Source of the DNA: DATAQC01 sp046263055
Lineage (GTDB): Bacteria; Actinomycetota; Acidimicrobiia; Acidimicrobiales; AC-14
NCBI GenBank assembly: GCA_046263055.1
Contig: JBHELO010000053.1
Span: forward strand, 1-16,973
Direction: 5' to 3'
Length of the DNA: 16,973 bases
The notes below the pieces were generated by a model. It was not told the DNA's origin, made no database searches, and saw only the letters and a program-made list of their open reading frames with translations. Of the stretch, positions 1 through 6,747 are shown one piece after another. Position 1 is the first letter of the stretch, and each line of letters opens with the position of its first letter. The position numbers were made by a program, and so were the translations under genes.

Positions 1-1056
1 GCCCTCGGCCGCCACCACCCGCACCAGGTGGAGCTTGCCGTCGGCACGGCGGGGGAACCCCTCGTCGGCCACCGCCGCCACCGTCGGCCGGTCGATCACG
101 GGGTGGCCCATCATGCGGCGGAGGGCAGGACGGGCGAACAGCTCGAACGACACCATGGAGGACACCGGGTTGCCGGGCAGGCCGAACACGGGCGTGGCGC
201 CGACGAGGCCGAAGGCCAGAGGCTTGGCCGGGCGCACCGCCACCTGCCACCAGCTCATGTCGCCCAGGCGGTCGAGCACGACCTTCACATAGTCGAAGTC
301 ACCCACGCTGACGCCGCCGCTCGTGACCAGCGCGTCGCACCCCGCCACCGCCTGCTCCACCGCGGCGGTGAGGAGGGCCTCGTCGTCGGCCACCAGGCCC
401 AGGTCCACCGGCTCGCACCCCGCTTGGGCGACGAGGGCCACCAGGGTGGGACGGTTGGAGTCGCGGATCTGGCCCGGGCGCAGGGGCCCCCCGCCGGCCA
501 CCAGCTCGTCGCCGGTTGACAGCACCCCCACCCGGGCCCGGGGCACAACCATCACCACCTCCCGCCCGACGCTGGCCAGCACGCCCAGGTGGCCGGGGCT
601 CAGTACCGTGCCCGGGCCGAACAGCTCCTGGCCGGCGGCCAGGTCGCTGCCCGGCAGGCGCAGGTGGTCGCCGGCGGCGGCGGCCACGGCCACCGTCACG
701 GTGCGGCCGTGGTCCGCCGCCCGCGTGCGTTCCACCATGACCACCGCGTCGGCGCCCACGGGCAGGGGGGCGCCGGTCATGATGCGCACCGCCTGGCCGG
801 GGCCCAGGGCCAGCGACGGCTCGGCACCGGCAGCGAGGGTCCCCACCACCGCCAGCTCCACCGGGGCGCCGCTGGTGTCGGCCGCCCGCACCGCGTAGCC
901 GTCCATGGCGGTGTTGGCGAAGGGCGGCACGTCCTCGCCGGCCACCACGACCTCCGCCAGCACGCAGCCGAGGGCGTCGGCCAGCGCCACCGGCCGGGGT
1001 TGGAGCGCGGGGCAGGCGTCGAGGATCCGCCCGCGAACCTCGTCGACGGGGATCAG
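1..1056 (-). CDS. moeA: Molybdopterin molybdenumtransferase MoeA, partial (C-terminus off the left edge)
   Basis: MoeA inserts molybdate into adenylylated molybdopterin, the last step of molybdenum cofactor synthesis in the cytosol. The minus-strand frame is open from about 1056 to the left edge (352 codons), so the final part of a roughly 400-residue protein, including most of the C-terminal domain, is missing. Counting from 1056, family motifs are AMDGYAV (50-56), MTGAPLPVGADAVVMVE (93-109), STGDEL (180-185), SGGVSVGDFD (246-255) and FGLPGNPVSS (291-300). The start is unclear: family-like sequence (IPVDEVRGRIL) begins just after the galU stop, but the only nearby start-like codon is CTG at 1056-1054. 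The first GTG in frame (990-988) would remove conserved N-terminal residues. The gene lies 4 bases behind galU and is probably translationally coupled to it. The family call is very safe; the start is not. Confidence 0.93.
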   Translation of the reverse strand, partial: MIPVDEVRGRILDACPALQPRPVALADALGCVLAEVVVAGEDVPPFANTAMDGYAVRAADTSGAPVELAVVGTLAAGAEPSLALGPGQAVRIMTGAPLPVGADAVVMVERTRAADHGRTVTVAVAAAAGDHLRLPGSDLAAGQELFGPGTVLSPGHLGVLASVGREVVMVVPRARVGVLSTGDELVAGGGPLRPGQIRDSNRPTLVALVAQAGCEPVDLGLVADDEALLTAAVEQAVAGCDALVTSGGVSVGDFDYVKVVLDRLGDMSWWQVAVRPAKPLAFGLVGATPVFGLPGNPVSSMVSFELFARPALRRMMGHPVIDRPTVAAVADEGFPRRADGKLHLVRVVAAEG

Positions 1057-1060
1057 CGGG

Positions 1061-1945
1061 TCACACCAGCTTCTCGCGGCGCACCAGCTCGGCCAAAAAG
1101 GCGCGGAAACGGGGGCCCAGGTCCTCACGGTCGATGGCCATCTCCACGGTGGCCCGCAAGTAGTCGAACTTGTCCCCGACGTCGAAGCGACCGCGGTCGA
1201 AGACGTGCCCGTAGATGGTCTGCTCGGTGAGGAGCAGGGCCATGGCGTCGGTGAGCTGGATCTCGCCACCGCTCCCAGGGCCGACCCGGTCGAGGGCGTC
1301 GAAGATCTCCGGGGTGAAGACGTAGCGACCCATCACCGCCAGGTTGGACGGCGCCTCCTCGGGCCTCGGCTTCTCCACGAGGTCGAGCACCCGCACCAGG
1401 CCGTCGTGCACCGGCTCGGGGCGAACGCACCCGTAGGCGGAGATCTCCTCCGGGGGGAACTCCTTGACCGCCACCACCGAGCGCCCGTAGCGGTCGTAGA
1501 CGTCGAGCATGTCGGACAGCACGGTGGCCTCGGCGGTCATGATGTCGTCGCCCAGCATCACCACGAACGGCTCGCCGCCCACGTGCTGGCGGGCGGTGGA
1601 CACCGCGTGGCCCAGGCCCCGGGGCTCGCCCTGGCGGACGTAGTGGATGTCGGCCATGTCGGCGATCTCCCGCATCTCCTTCAGGAGCTCGAATTTTCCG
1701 GCCGCCTCCAGGTAGTGCTCCAGCTCGAAGGACCGGTCGAAGTGGTCCTCGAGAGAGCGCTTCCCCCGTCCCGTGATGATGAGGATGTCGCGCAGGCCGG
1801 CTCGGACCGCCTCCTGCACCACGTGCTGGATGGCGGGGGTGTCGACGATGGGCAGCATCTCCTTGGGCTGGGCCTTGGTGGCGGGCAGGAACCGGGTGCC
1901 CAACCCGGCCGCGGGGATGACCGCCTTGCGTACGCGCTGCGTCAC
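1061..1945 (-). CDS. galU: UTP--glucose-1-phosphate uridylyltransferase
   Basis: GalU makes UDP-glucose from UTP and glucose 1-phosphate, supplying glycosyltransferases and cell-envelope synthesis. The 294-residue length is normal. The nucleotide-binding signature GLGTRFLPATKAQPKEMLP is at residues 14-32, followed by RGLGHAV, the LGDD metal/nucleotide site, LVEKP, GRYVFTPEIFDALD and GEIQLTDAM, all in family order. The GTG start at 1945 has a clear GGAGG at 1955-1951, five bases upstream. moeA follows after four bases, so the two are probably one transcript. The GGDEF gene upstream on the same strand is about 100 bases away. UDP-glucose made here could feed the glycosyltransferase at 14671-15660, but that is inference. 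Confidence 0.97.
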   Translation of the reverse strand: MTQRVRKAVIPAAGLGTRFLPATKAQPKEMLPIVDTPAIQHVVQEAVRAGLRDILIITGRGKRSLEDHFDRSFELEHYLEAAGKFELLKEMREIADMADIHYVRQGEPRGLGHAVSTARQHVGGEPFVVMLGDDIMTAEATVLSDMLDVYDRYGRSVVAVKEFPPEEISAYGCVRPEPVHDGLVRVLDLVEKPRPEEAPSNLAVMGRYVFTPEIFDALDRVGPGSGGEIQLTDAMALLLTEQTIYGHVFDRGRFDVGDKFDYLRATVEMAIDREDLGPRFRAFLAELVRREKLV

Positions 1946-1960
1946 CGGCTCCTCCCCGCT

Positions 1961-1990
1961 CGTCCCATCCCCGGTCGTTCCGTCCCCGGT
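1961..1990. repeat. Two imperfect 15-bp tandem units upstream of galU
   Basis: CGTCCCATCCCCGGT (1961-1975) is followed directly by CGTTCCGTCCCCGGT (1976-1990), and a partial third unit CGTCCC follows. The repeat lies in the galU leader on the minus strand, upstream of the Shine-Dalgarno. It may be no more than slippage in GC-rich DNA. The rest of the 103-base gap (1946-2048) shows nothing else. Confidence 0.5.
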
Positions 1991-2048
1991 CGTCCCTGCT
2001 GTCGTACCGTGGTCGTCACCACGCCACCCTTCCCGGTCGGCCCGCCCC

Positions 2049-3164
2049 TCACTCGACGACCTTGGCGTGCTCCACCCGGTCGCCGCCGAGGTGCTTGGCC
2101 CGGTACAGGGCGCCGTCGGCCGCCGCCTTCAGCTCCTTCTCCGACGATCCGTGCTCGGGGTAGGCGGCCACCCCCAGGGACAAAGCCACCGCCAGCTCCA
2201 GCCTGTCCACCCGGAACGGCTCGCCGTGCACGGCCACCCGCACCTTGTCGGCCAGGCGAAGGGCCCCGGCCAGGCCGGTGCGGGGGAGCAGGAGGGCGAA
2301 CTCGTCACCGCCGCCCGACAGGCGGGCCACCACGTCCACCTCCCGCGTGCTCTCCATCAGCCGCCGGGCCAGCTCCACCAGCACGCTGTTGCCGACGGCG
2401 TGGCCGAAGGTGTCGTTGACGCCCTTGAAGTCGTCGAGGTCGGCGAGGACGAGGGCGAAGTAGTCGTCGCCGAAGCGGGTGGCACGCGACAGCTCCTCGC
2501 CCAGGCGCAGGTCGAGGTGACGCCCGTTCCAGAGCCCGGTGAGCCCGTCGGTGAGCGACAGGCGCTTGGCCTCGTCGTACAGGTAGCTGTTGTCGATGGC
2601 CGTCTCCGCCTGGCGGACAAGGGACTGCAGGGTCTCGGCGTCGGCGGTGGTGATGGGTTGCCCACTGGCCCGCCCGTACAGGGCGAGGACGCCGAAGGGG
2701 TGGCCGTCGGTGCGCACCGGGACGGCCACCGCGGTGAGGGCGCCGGCCGCCGGCTCGGTGGGCGACGGGTGGGGTGCCCCGAGGCCCGGCCACACCACGA
2801 CCGCACTGGTGGCCGCCGCCGCCCCGGCGACGCCCTCTCCCCGCCGCAGGTCGGGACCCTCCACCGCGCCGGGGGCCACGTCGCCGAAGGTGGCCAAAGC
2901 TCGGAGGCGATCGCTCCCGGCCACCGCCGACCAGAACACGCCGGCCTCGGCGCCCAGGAAGAGCACGCCCGTCTCCAGCACGGCGCTGACCATGGCCGGG
3001 CGGTCGTGGGTGGCGGCGAGGGCGTCGCCCAGGCGGGTGAGGGCGCGGCGGAACTCCGACCCCGCCTGCTCCAGCGACACCAGCCGGCGCTCCACCTGGC
3101 GGACGTGGTCCTCCACCCGGCGGAGCCGGGCCGTCAGCTCGGAGACGTCGTCGTCGCCGCTCAC
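2049..3164 (-). CDS. GAF-GGDEF domain protein (probable diguanylate cyclase, atypical signature)
   Basis: GGDEF domains make the second messenger cyclic di-GMP from two GTP. The 371-residue protein has an N-terminal charged helix, probably a coiled coil (about 8-40), a GAF-like sensory domain (about 45-190), a linker helix (DNSYLYDEAKRLSLTD) and a GGDEF domain (about 205-365). Visible GGDEF features are TDGLTGLWN, DLDDFKGVNDTFGH and a possible product-inhibition site RxxD (R275-D278). The signature loop reads RLSGGGDEF (281-289), two residues longer than the usual R-x-GGDEF, and GHxxGD reads GHAVGN. It may therefore be weak, inactive or a binding protein. There is no membrane segment, so it is probably cytosolic. 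The GTG start at 3164 has no good Shine-Dalgarno but a -10-like TAGCAT just upstream, suggesting a leaderless mRNA. Confidence 0.9.
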   Translation of the reverse strand: MSGDDDVSELTARLRRVEDHVRQVERRLVSLEQAGSEFRRALTRLGDALAATHDRPAMVSAVLETGVLFLGAEAGVFWSAVAGSDRLRALATFGDVAPGAVEGPDLRRGEGVAGAAAATSAVVVWPGLGAPHPSPTEPAAGALTAVAVPVRTDGHPFGVLALYGRASGQPITTADAETLQSLVRQAETAIDNSYLYDEAKRLSLTDGLTGLWNGRHLDLRLGEELSRATRFGDDYFALVLADLDDFKGVNDTFGHAVGNSVLVELARRLMESTREVDVVARLSGGGDEFALLLPRTGLAGALRLADKVRVAVHGEPFRVDRLELAVALSLGVAAYPEHGSSEKELKAAADGALYRAKHLGGDRVEHAKVVE

Positions 3165-3170
3165 GCCGCC

Positions 3171-3176
3171 ATGCTA
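3171..3176 (-). promoter_or_regulatory. Candidate -10 element for a leaderless GGDEF transcript
   Basis: On the minus strand this reads TAGCAT, matching the actinobacterial -10 pattern TANNNT, and ends six bases before the GTG start at 3164. That spacing would start transcription at or next to the start codon, and no Shine-Dalgarno is visible. No convincing -35 is seen. This is pattern-based only. Confidence 0.35.
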
Positions 3177-3248
3177 GGGACTCCGCCGCCGGCCGCCGCC
3201 GACCCCGCTCCCGGCCGGCCGGGTGGCGGCCCGGAATGCCGTCCCCGG

Positions 3249-3254
3249 TAGGAT
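3249..3254 (+). promoter_or_regulatory. Candidate -10 element for the fmdB-like/mtnP genes
   Basis: TAGGAT fits TANNNT and lies 47 bases before the ATG at 3302, in the 137-base divergent gap 3165-3301. A CGGAGG ribosome-binding sequence lies between it and the ATG. No clear -35 element is present. Confidence 0.25.
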
Positions 3255-3301
3255 CGTTGTCCTCGACAGCCGATCCCAACCTGGCCGGAGGCCACACCGG
3301 A

Positions 3302-3646
3302 ATGCCGACCTACGAATACGCGTGCAAGTCCTGCGGCGAGCACTTGGAGGTGGTGCAGTCGTTCAAGGACGACGCCCTCACCACCTGCCCGGCCTGCGGC
3401 GGCTCGTTGCGCAAGGTGTTCGGGTCGATCGGCATCTCGTTCAAGGGCAGCGGGTTCTACCGCACCGACAGCCGGGGCTCGGGCGCCAGCAAGAAGGAGT
3501 CGGAGGCGCCGGCGGCGGCCGCCAAGGCCTCGCCGGGCAGCGCCGACACCCCGGCCAAGAAGGCCGACGCCGCCGCCCCGTCGCCGTCCACCGGTTCCCG
3601 CCCGGCGGCCAAGGCCGCGCCCAAGCCGGCCGCCGCCGCCGGCTGA
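3302..3646 (+). CDS. FmdB-family zinc-ribbon protein with disordered tail (Ruc-like)
   Basis: This 114-residue protein starts PTYEYACKSCGE, the typical FmdB N-terminus, with a zinc ribbon formed by C8-C11 and C29-C32. Conserved text after it (GSLRKVFGSIGISFKGSGFYRTDS, split here as seen around residues 34-57) matches the family. From about residue 58 it is a low-complexity, Ala/Lys/Pro/Ser-rich and probably disordered tail. The mycobacterial relative Rv0991c (Ruc) is described as a redox-regulated chaperone with the same two-part layout. A similar role is possible but not shown here. The ATG at 3302 is chosen because family homology begins exactly there; longer in-frame starts upstream add unrelated residues. 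CGGAGG lies about ten bases before the ATG. The mtnP start follows one base after the stop. Confidence 0.9.
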   Translation: MPTYEYACKSCGEHLEVVQSFKDDALTTCPACGGSLRKVFGSIGISFKGSGFYRTDSRGSGASKKESEAPAAAAKASPGSADTPAKKADAAAPSPSTGSRPAAKAAPKPAAAAG

Positions 3647-3647
3647 G

Positions 3648-4457
3648 GTGGCGGCCCCAACCGCCGAGATCGGCGTCTTTGGGGGCACCGGCTTCTATCG
3701 CTTCCTCGACCACCTCACCGGGGTGGCGGTGCAGACGCCCTATGGGGCACCGTCGTCACGGGTGGCGGTGGGCGACCTGGGCGGGCGCCGGGTGGCCTTT
3801 CTGGCCCGCCACGGGGCCCACCACGAGGTCCCCGCCCACCGGGTCAACTACCGCGCCAACCTGTGGGCCCTGCGCTCCCTCGGCGTGACCCGGGTTCTGG
3901 CCCCCTGCTCGGTGGGATCCCTGCGCCCGGAGGTCAAGCCGGGCGACTTCGTGGTGTGCGACCAGCTCGTCGACCGCACCCGGGGCCGGGTGGACACGTT
4001 CTTCGACGGCCCCGTTCCCACCCACGTCTCCTTCGCCGACCCCTACTGCCCGGAGCTGGCGGCGGTGGCGGTGGCGGCGGCGACGGCCGAGGGCATCACC
4101 GCCCACCCCCGGGGCACGGTGGTGGTCATCGGCGGCCCCCGCTTCTCCACCCGGGCCGAGTCCCGGTGGTTCGCGGCCGCCGGGTGGGATGTGGTGAACA
4201 TGACCCAGTACCCCGAGGCCGCCCTGGCCCGCGAGCTGGGCATGTGCTACTCGGGCATCGCCCTGGTGACGGATCACGACGCCGGACTGGAGGGTGTCGA
4301 GGGCGTGCATCCCGTCACCATGGAGACCGTCTTCGGGGTGCTGGCCGAGAACGTGGAGCGGGTCCAGCGCCTGCTCACCCGGGCCGTCCCCACCGTGCCC
4401 ACCGAGCGGGCGTGCGCCTGTGGGCCGGCCCTGGACCCCGGCACCCTCAGCCCCTAG
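3648..4457 (+). CDS. mtnP: S-methyl-5'-thioadenosine phosphorylase
   Basis: The enzyme splits methylthioadenosine, a by-product of polyamine and related S-adenosylmethionine reactions, with phosphate into adenine and methylthioribose 1-phosphate. The 269-residue protein has the purine nucleoside phosphorylase fold motifs: FGGTGFY (11-17), the phosphate-site ARHG (53-56), HRVNYRANLWAL, PCSVGSL (86-92), GGPRFSTRAES (162-172), NMTQYPEAALARE (184-196) and TDHDAG (208-213). The two Asp of TDHD are where this family recognises the 6-amino group of adenine, favouring MTA over inosine- or guanosine-type substrates. Start GTG at 3648 is one base after the fmdB-like stop, so coupling is likely. Methylthioinosine phosphorylase is the main alternative. 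Confidence 0.94.
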   Translation: MAAPTAEIGVFGGTGFYRFLDHLTGVAVQTPYGAPSSRVAVGDLGGRRVAFLARHGAHHEVPAHRVNYRANLWALRSLGVTRVLAPCSVGSLRPEVKPGDFVVCDQLVDRTRGRVDTFFDGPVPTHVSFADPYCPELAAVAVAAATAEGITAHPRGTVVVIGGPRFSTRAESRWFAAAGWDVVNMTQYPEAALARELGMCYSGIALVTDHDAGLEGVEGVHPVTMETVFGVLAENVERVQRLLTRAVPTVPTERACACGPALDPGTLSP

Positions 4458-4529
4458 GCTCGGCTCGCCAGGCCGGCTCCCCGGAGCCCGGCGCCCGGTG
4501 CCGCTTCCCCCCGGCCGTTGCCGCCCCGC

Positions 4530-4545
4530 GCCCCGGACCCGGGGC
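4530..4545 (+). terminator. Weak GC hairpin between mtnP and the SAF gene
   Basis: GCCCCG (4530-4535) and CGGGGC (4540-4545) form a six-pair stem with loop GACC. There is no T tract, and such short stems arise easily in this GC-rich DNA. The rest of the 113-base gap (4458-4570) holds only the ribosome-binding sequence of the next gene. Confidence 0.2.
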
Positions 4546-4570
4546 CGGGCACCGCTGAGGAGCTGTCCCC

Positions 4571-5323
4571 GTGCACCTGCGCCGCCTGTCCCGTTCGCCC
4601 CTGGCCTTCTGGGCCCTGGTGGCCGTGCTCGCCCTCCTGACTGCCTCCGTGGTCGGCCGGCTGGTCGGCCGGGCCCGGGCCGACGCGTCCCGCTGGGGCT
4701 CGGCCCGCACCGTGGCGGTGGCCGCCCGGGGGGTGGAGGCGGGCGGGGTGGTGCGCCCGTCCGACGTGGTGGTGCGCACCGTCCCTGTCGCCTTCCTGCC
4801 CGACGGGTGGGTGGGATCGCCCGCCGACGTGGTGGGGCGCACCGTGGTGGTGCCCCTCTTCCGGGGCCAGGCCGTCGTCCGGGCCGAACTGGCGCCCGAC
4901 GGGTTGAAGGGCCTGGCCGCCCTCCTGCCGCCCGGGTCCCGGGCGGTGGCGGTGCCCACCGGGGCGGCGAGCCCGCCACTGCACCAGGGTGACGTGGTGG
5001 ACGTGCTGGCCACCTTCGACCCCCAGGTGGCGGGCGACGGCGACCCCACCTTCCCGGTGGCCCTGGGCGCCCCCGTGGTGGACGTGGCCAGCGAGGCGGC
5101 CACCCTCGCGGTCACGCCCGCGGAGGCCACCAAGGTGGCGTTCGCGGTAGCTCACGGGGCGGTATCCATCGCCGTCACCCCCGGCCCCGGGGCCGCGGCC
5201 GACGCCGGTGGGGCGGCGGCCGGCACCGCCGGTGACGCCGTGTCGCCGGCGGCCCCGACGGCCCTCCCCCGGGTCCCGTTGGCCACCGGTGCGACCACCA
5301 CCACCCGCCCTCCCGGTCGCTGA
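4571..5323 (+). CDS. Membrane-anchored SAF-domain protein, CpaB/RcpC-like
   Basis: The 250-residue protein has a short basic N-terminus, one membrane segment (about residues 12-32), then a SAF domain (about 45-110, with AVAARGVEAGGVVRPSDVVV and a following VGRTVVVPLFRGQAV). A CpaB/RcpC-like stretch follows (LLPPGSRAVAVPT, HQGDVVDVLATF). The C-terminus, from about 205, is low-complexity Ala/Gly/Thr/Pro. CpaB proteins are periplasmic or envelope parts of Flp/Tad pili, but no other pilus gene is near, so it may serve another envelope role. Actinobacteria often carry such orphan SAF genes. The GTG start at 4571 has an AGGAG sequence about eight bases upstream. A convergent tldE follows. Confidence 0.8.
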   Translation: MHLRRLSRSPLAFWALVAVLALLTASVVGRLVGRARADASRWGSARTVAVAARGVEAGGVVRPSDVVVRTVPVAFLPDGWVGSPADVVGRTVVVPLFRGQAVVRAELAPDGLKGLAALLPPGSRAVAVPTGAASPPLHQGDVVDVLATFDPQVAGDGDPTFPVALGAPVVDVASEAATLAVTPAEATKVAFAVAHGAVSIAVTPGPGAAADAGGAAAGTAGDAVSPAAPTALPRVPLATGATTTTRPPGR

Positions 5324-5358
5324 CCTCGGACACTCCCGTGCGAACATGGCGCGATCCA

Positions 5359-5394
5359 CCACCGCCAGCGGTGGCCGATCGACCGAGTCGGTCG
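5359..5394. terminator. Tandem hairpins between convergent genes, candidate two-way terminator
   Basis: Two inverted repeats lie in the 74-base gap between the SAF gene stop (5323) and the tldE stop (5398). The first is CCACCG/CGGTGG with loop CCAG (5359-5374). The second is CGACCG/CGGTCG with loop AGT (5380-5394). No T-run follows on either strand, but their place between convergent stops fits transcription termination in both directions. Confidence 0.5.
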
Positions 5395-5397
5395 TGA

Positions 5398-6747
5398 TCA
5401 GCTCCCGCTCAGGGCCAGGTCGGACACCACCAGGGTGACTCCGGCGGCCGACCCGGGGAGCCACTCGAGGTCGGAGCCGACGGCGGCCACGTCGGCCAGC
5501 ATGCGCTGCAGGGTGGAGGCCACGGTGGCTTCCCGCACCGGCTCGGCCGGCGACCCGTCGCGCACCATCAGGCCGGACACTCCCACCGAGAAGTCCCCGC
5601 TCACCGGGTTGGCGCCCGAGTGCAGGCCGGTGACCGACTGGACGAGAAGGCCCTCGCCGACGTCGGCCAGCAGTTGCTCCTGGCTCCGGTGGCCGGGGGC
5701 CAGGCTCAGGGCCCGGCTGCCGACACCGGGCGTGCTCTTGAAGCCGCCGCGAACGGCCGAGCCGGTGGAGGCGGTGCCCGCCCGCCGGGCGGTATAGCTG
5801 TTGTGGAGGAAGCCTGCCACCACGCCACCGTCGAGGAGGACGGTGCGGCGGGTGGCCAGCCCCTCGGCGTCGTAGCGGCCGGCGCCATACGCCACCGGGT
5901 TGGTGGGGTCGTCCACCAGCGTCAGCGACGGCGCCCCCACCGACTGGCCCTCCCGGCCGGCGAACATGGACCGCCCTTTGAGCATCGCCTCACCGGACAG
6001 GGCCCGGGAGATGAGGCCCAGCAGGGACGCCGTCACCAGCGGCTCGAACAACACTGTGAGGTGGCGCGACGTCGGCTTGCGGGCGCCGAGCAGGCGGGTG
6101 GCCCGGGTGGCGGCGTCGCCAGCCGCCTTGGCCAGGTCGAGGCCGGCGGGGGAGCGGGCCACCGAGTAGCCGTAGCCGGTCTGCGTCTCGGTGCCGTCGG
6201 TGGCCATGGCGTCCACGTAGACCGAGCACACCGTGCGGCGGGTAGCGGCCCGGATGCCGGTGCTGGAGGCCACCGCCGCCTCCGAGCGGGAGTCGCCGTA
6301 GCCGGCCGTCTCGACGCCCTTGACCCGGGGGTCGGCGGCCCGTACCGCCCGCTCCAGATCGAGGGCCATCGCCACCTTGTCGTCGGCCGGGAAGGCGGCC
6401 AGGTCGTCGGACCACAGGTCCAGGTCGGCGGGAGCCACGCCGTCGGGCTCGGCCAGCCCCGCGAACTCGTCGACGGTGCCGAAGGCGGCGTTGTCGCGCG
6501 CTTCGGCCAGCGTCTCCGCCATCACCGCCTCGTCAAGGGAGGCGGCGTAGGCGAAGCCCTGGCGGCCGCCGGCCACCACCCGCACCCCGATGCCGGCGGT
6601 GTCCGAGGAGGACAGGGACTCCACGTCGGCGTCGAAGGCCTTCACCTCGGTGTGGTGGGACCGCGCCGCGTACGCCTCGACCGCCTCGCCGTCGGCGGCC
6701 CACCCCGCCACCCGCTCGACCAGCGCCAGCAGGTCCGAGTCGGTCAC
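5398..6747 (-). CDS. tldE: TldE/PmbA-family protein, non-catalytic partner of TldD
   Basis: TldE pairs with TldD to form a cytosolic metalloprotease that trims unfolded or modified peptides, such as microcin B17 and the CcdA antitoxin in E. coli. The 449-residue length is usual. It has the family's N-terminal AYAARSHHTEVKAF region, the central SLLGLISRALSGEAMLKGRS segment, and the C-terminal GFLHNSYTARRAGTASTGSAV and NPVSGDFSVGVSGLMVRDG stretches. It lacks the HExxxH metal site found in TldD, as expected for this subunit. Start GTG (6747-6745) overlaps the tldD stop by four bases (GTGA), so the pair is co-translated. The frame stays open far upstream of this start, but that part is the shadow of tldD. 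Confidence 0.93.
   Translation of the reverse strand: MTDSDLLALVERVAGWAADGEAVEAYAARSHHTEVKAFDADVESLSSSDTAGIGVRVVAGGRQGFAYAASLDEAVMAETLAEARDNAAFGTVDEFAGLAEPDGVAPADLDLWSDDLAAFPADDKVAMALDLERAVRAADPRVKGVETAGYGDSRSEAAVASSTGIRAATRRTVCSVYVDAMATDGTETQTGYGYSVARSPAGLDLAKAAGDAATRATRLLGARKPTSRHLTVLFEPLVTASLLGLISRALSGEAMLKGRSMFAGREGQSVGAPSLTLVDDPTNPVAYGAGRYDAEGLATRRTVLLDGGVVAGFLHNSYTARRAGTASTGSAVRGGFKSTPGVGSRALSLAPGHRSQEQLLADVGEGLLVQSVTGLHSGANPVSGDFSVGVSGLMVRDGSPAEPVREATVASTLQRMLADVAAVGSDLEWLPGSAAGVTLVVSDLALSGS

Noticed and set aside
905..2419. Long plus-strand frames opposite galU and the GGDEF gene
   Set aside because: Compositionally biased translations without motifs, antisense to well-supported genes.
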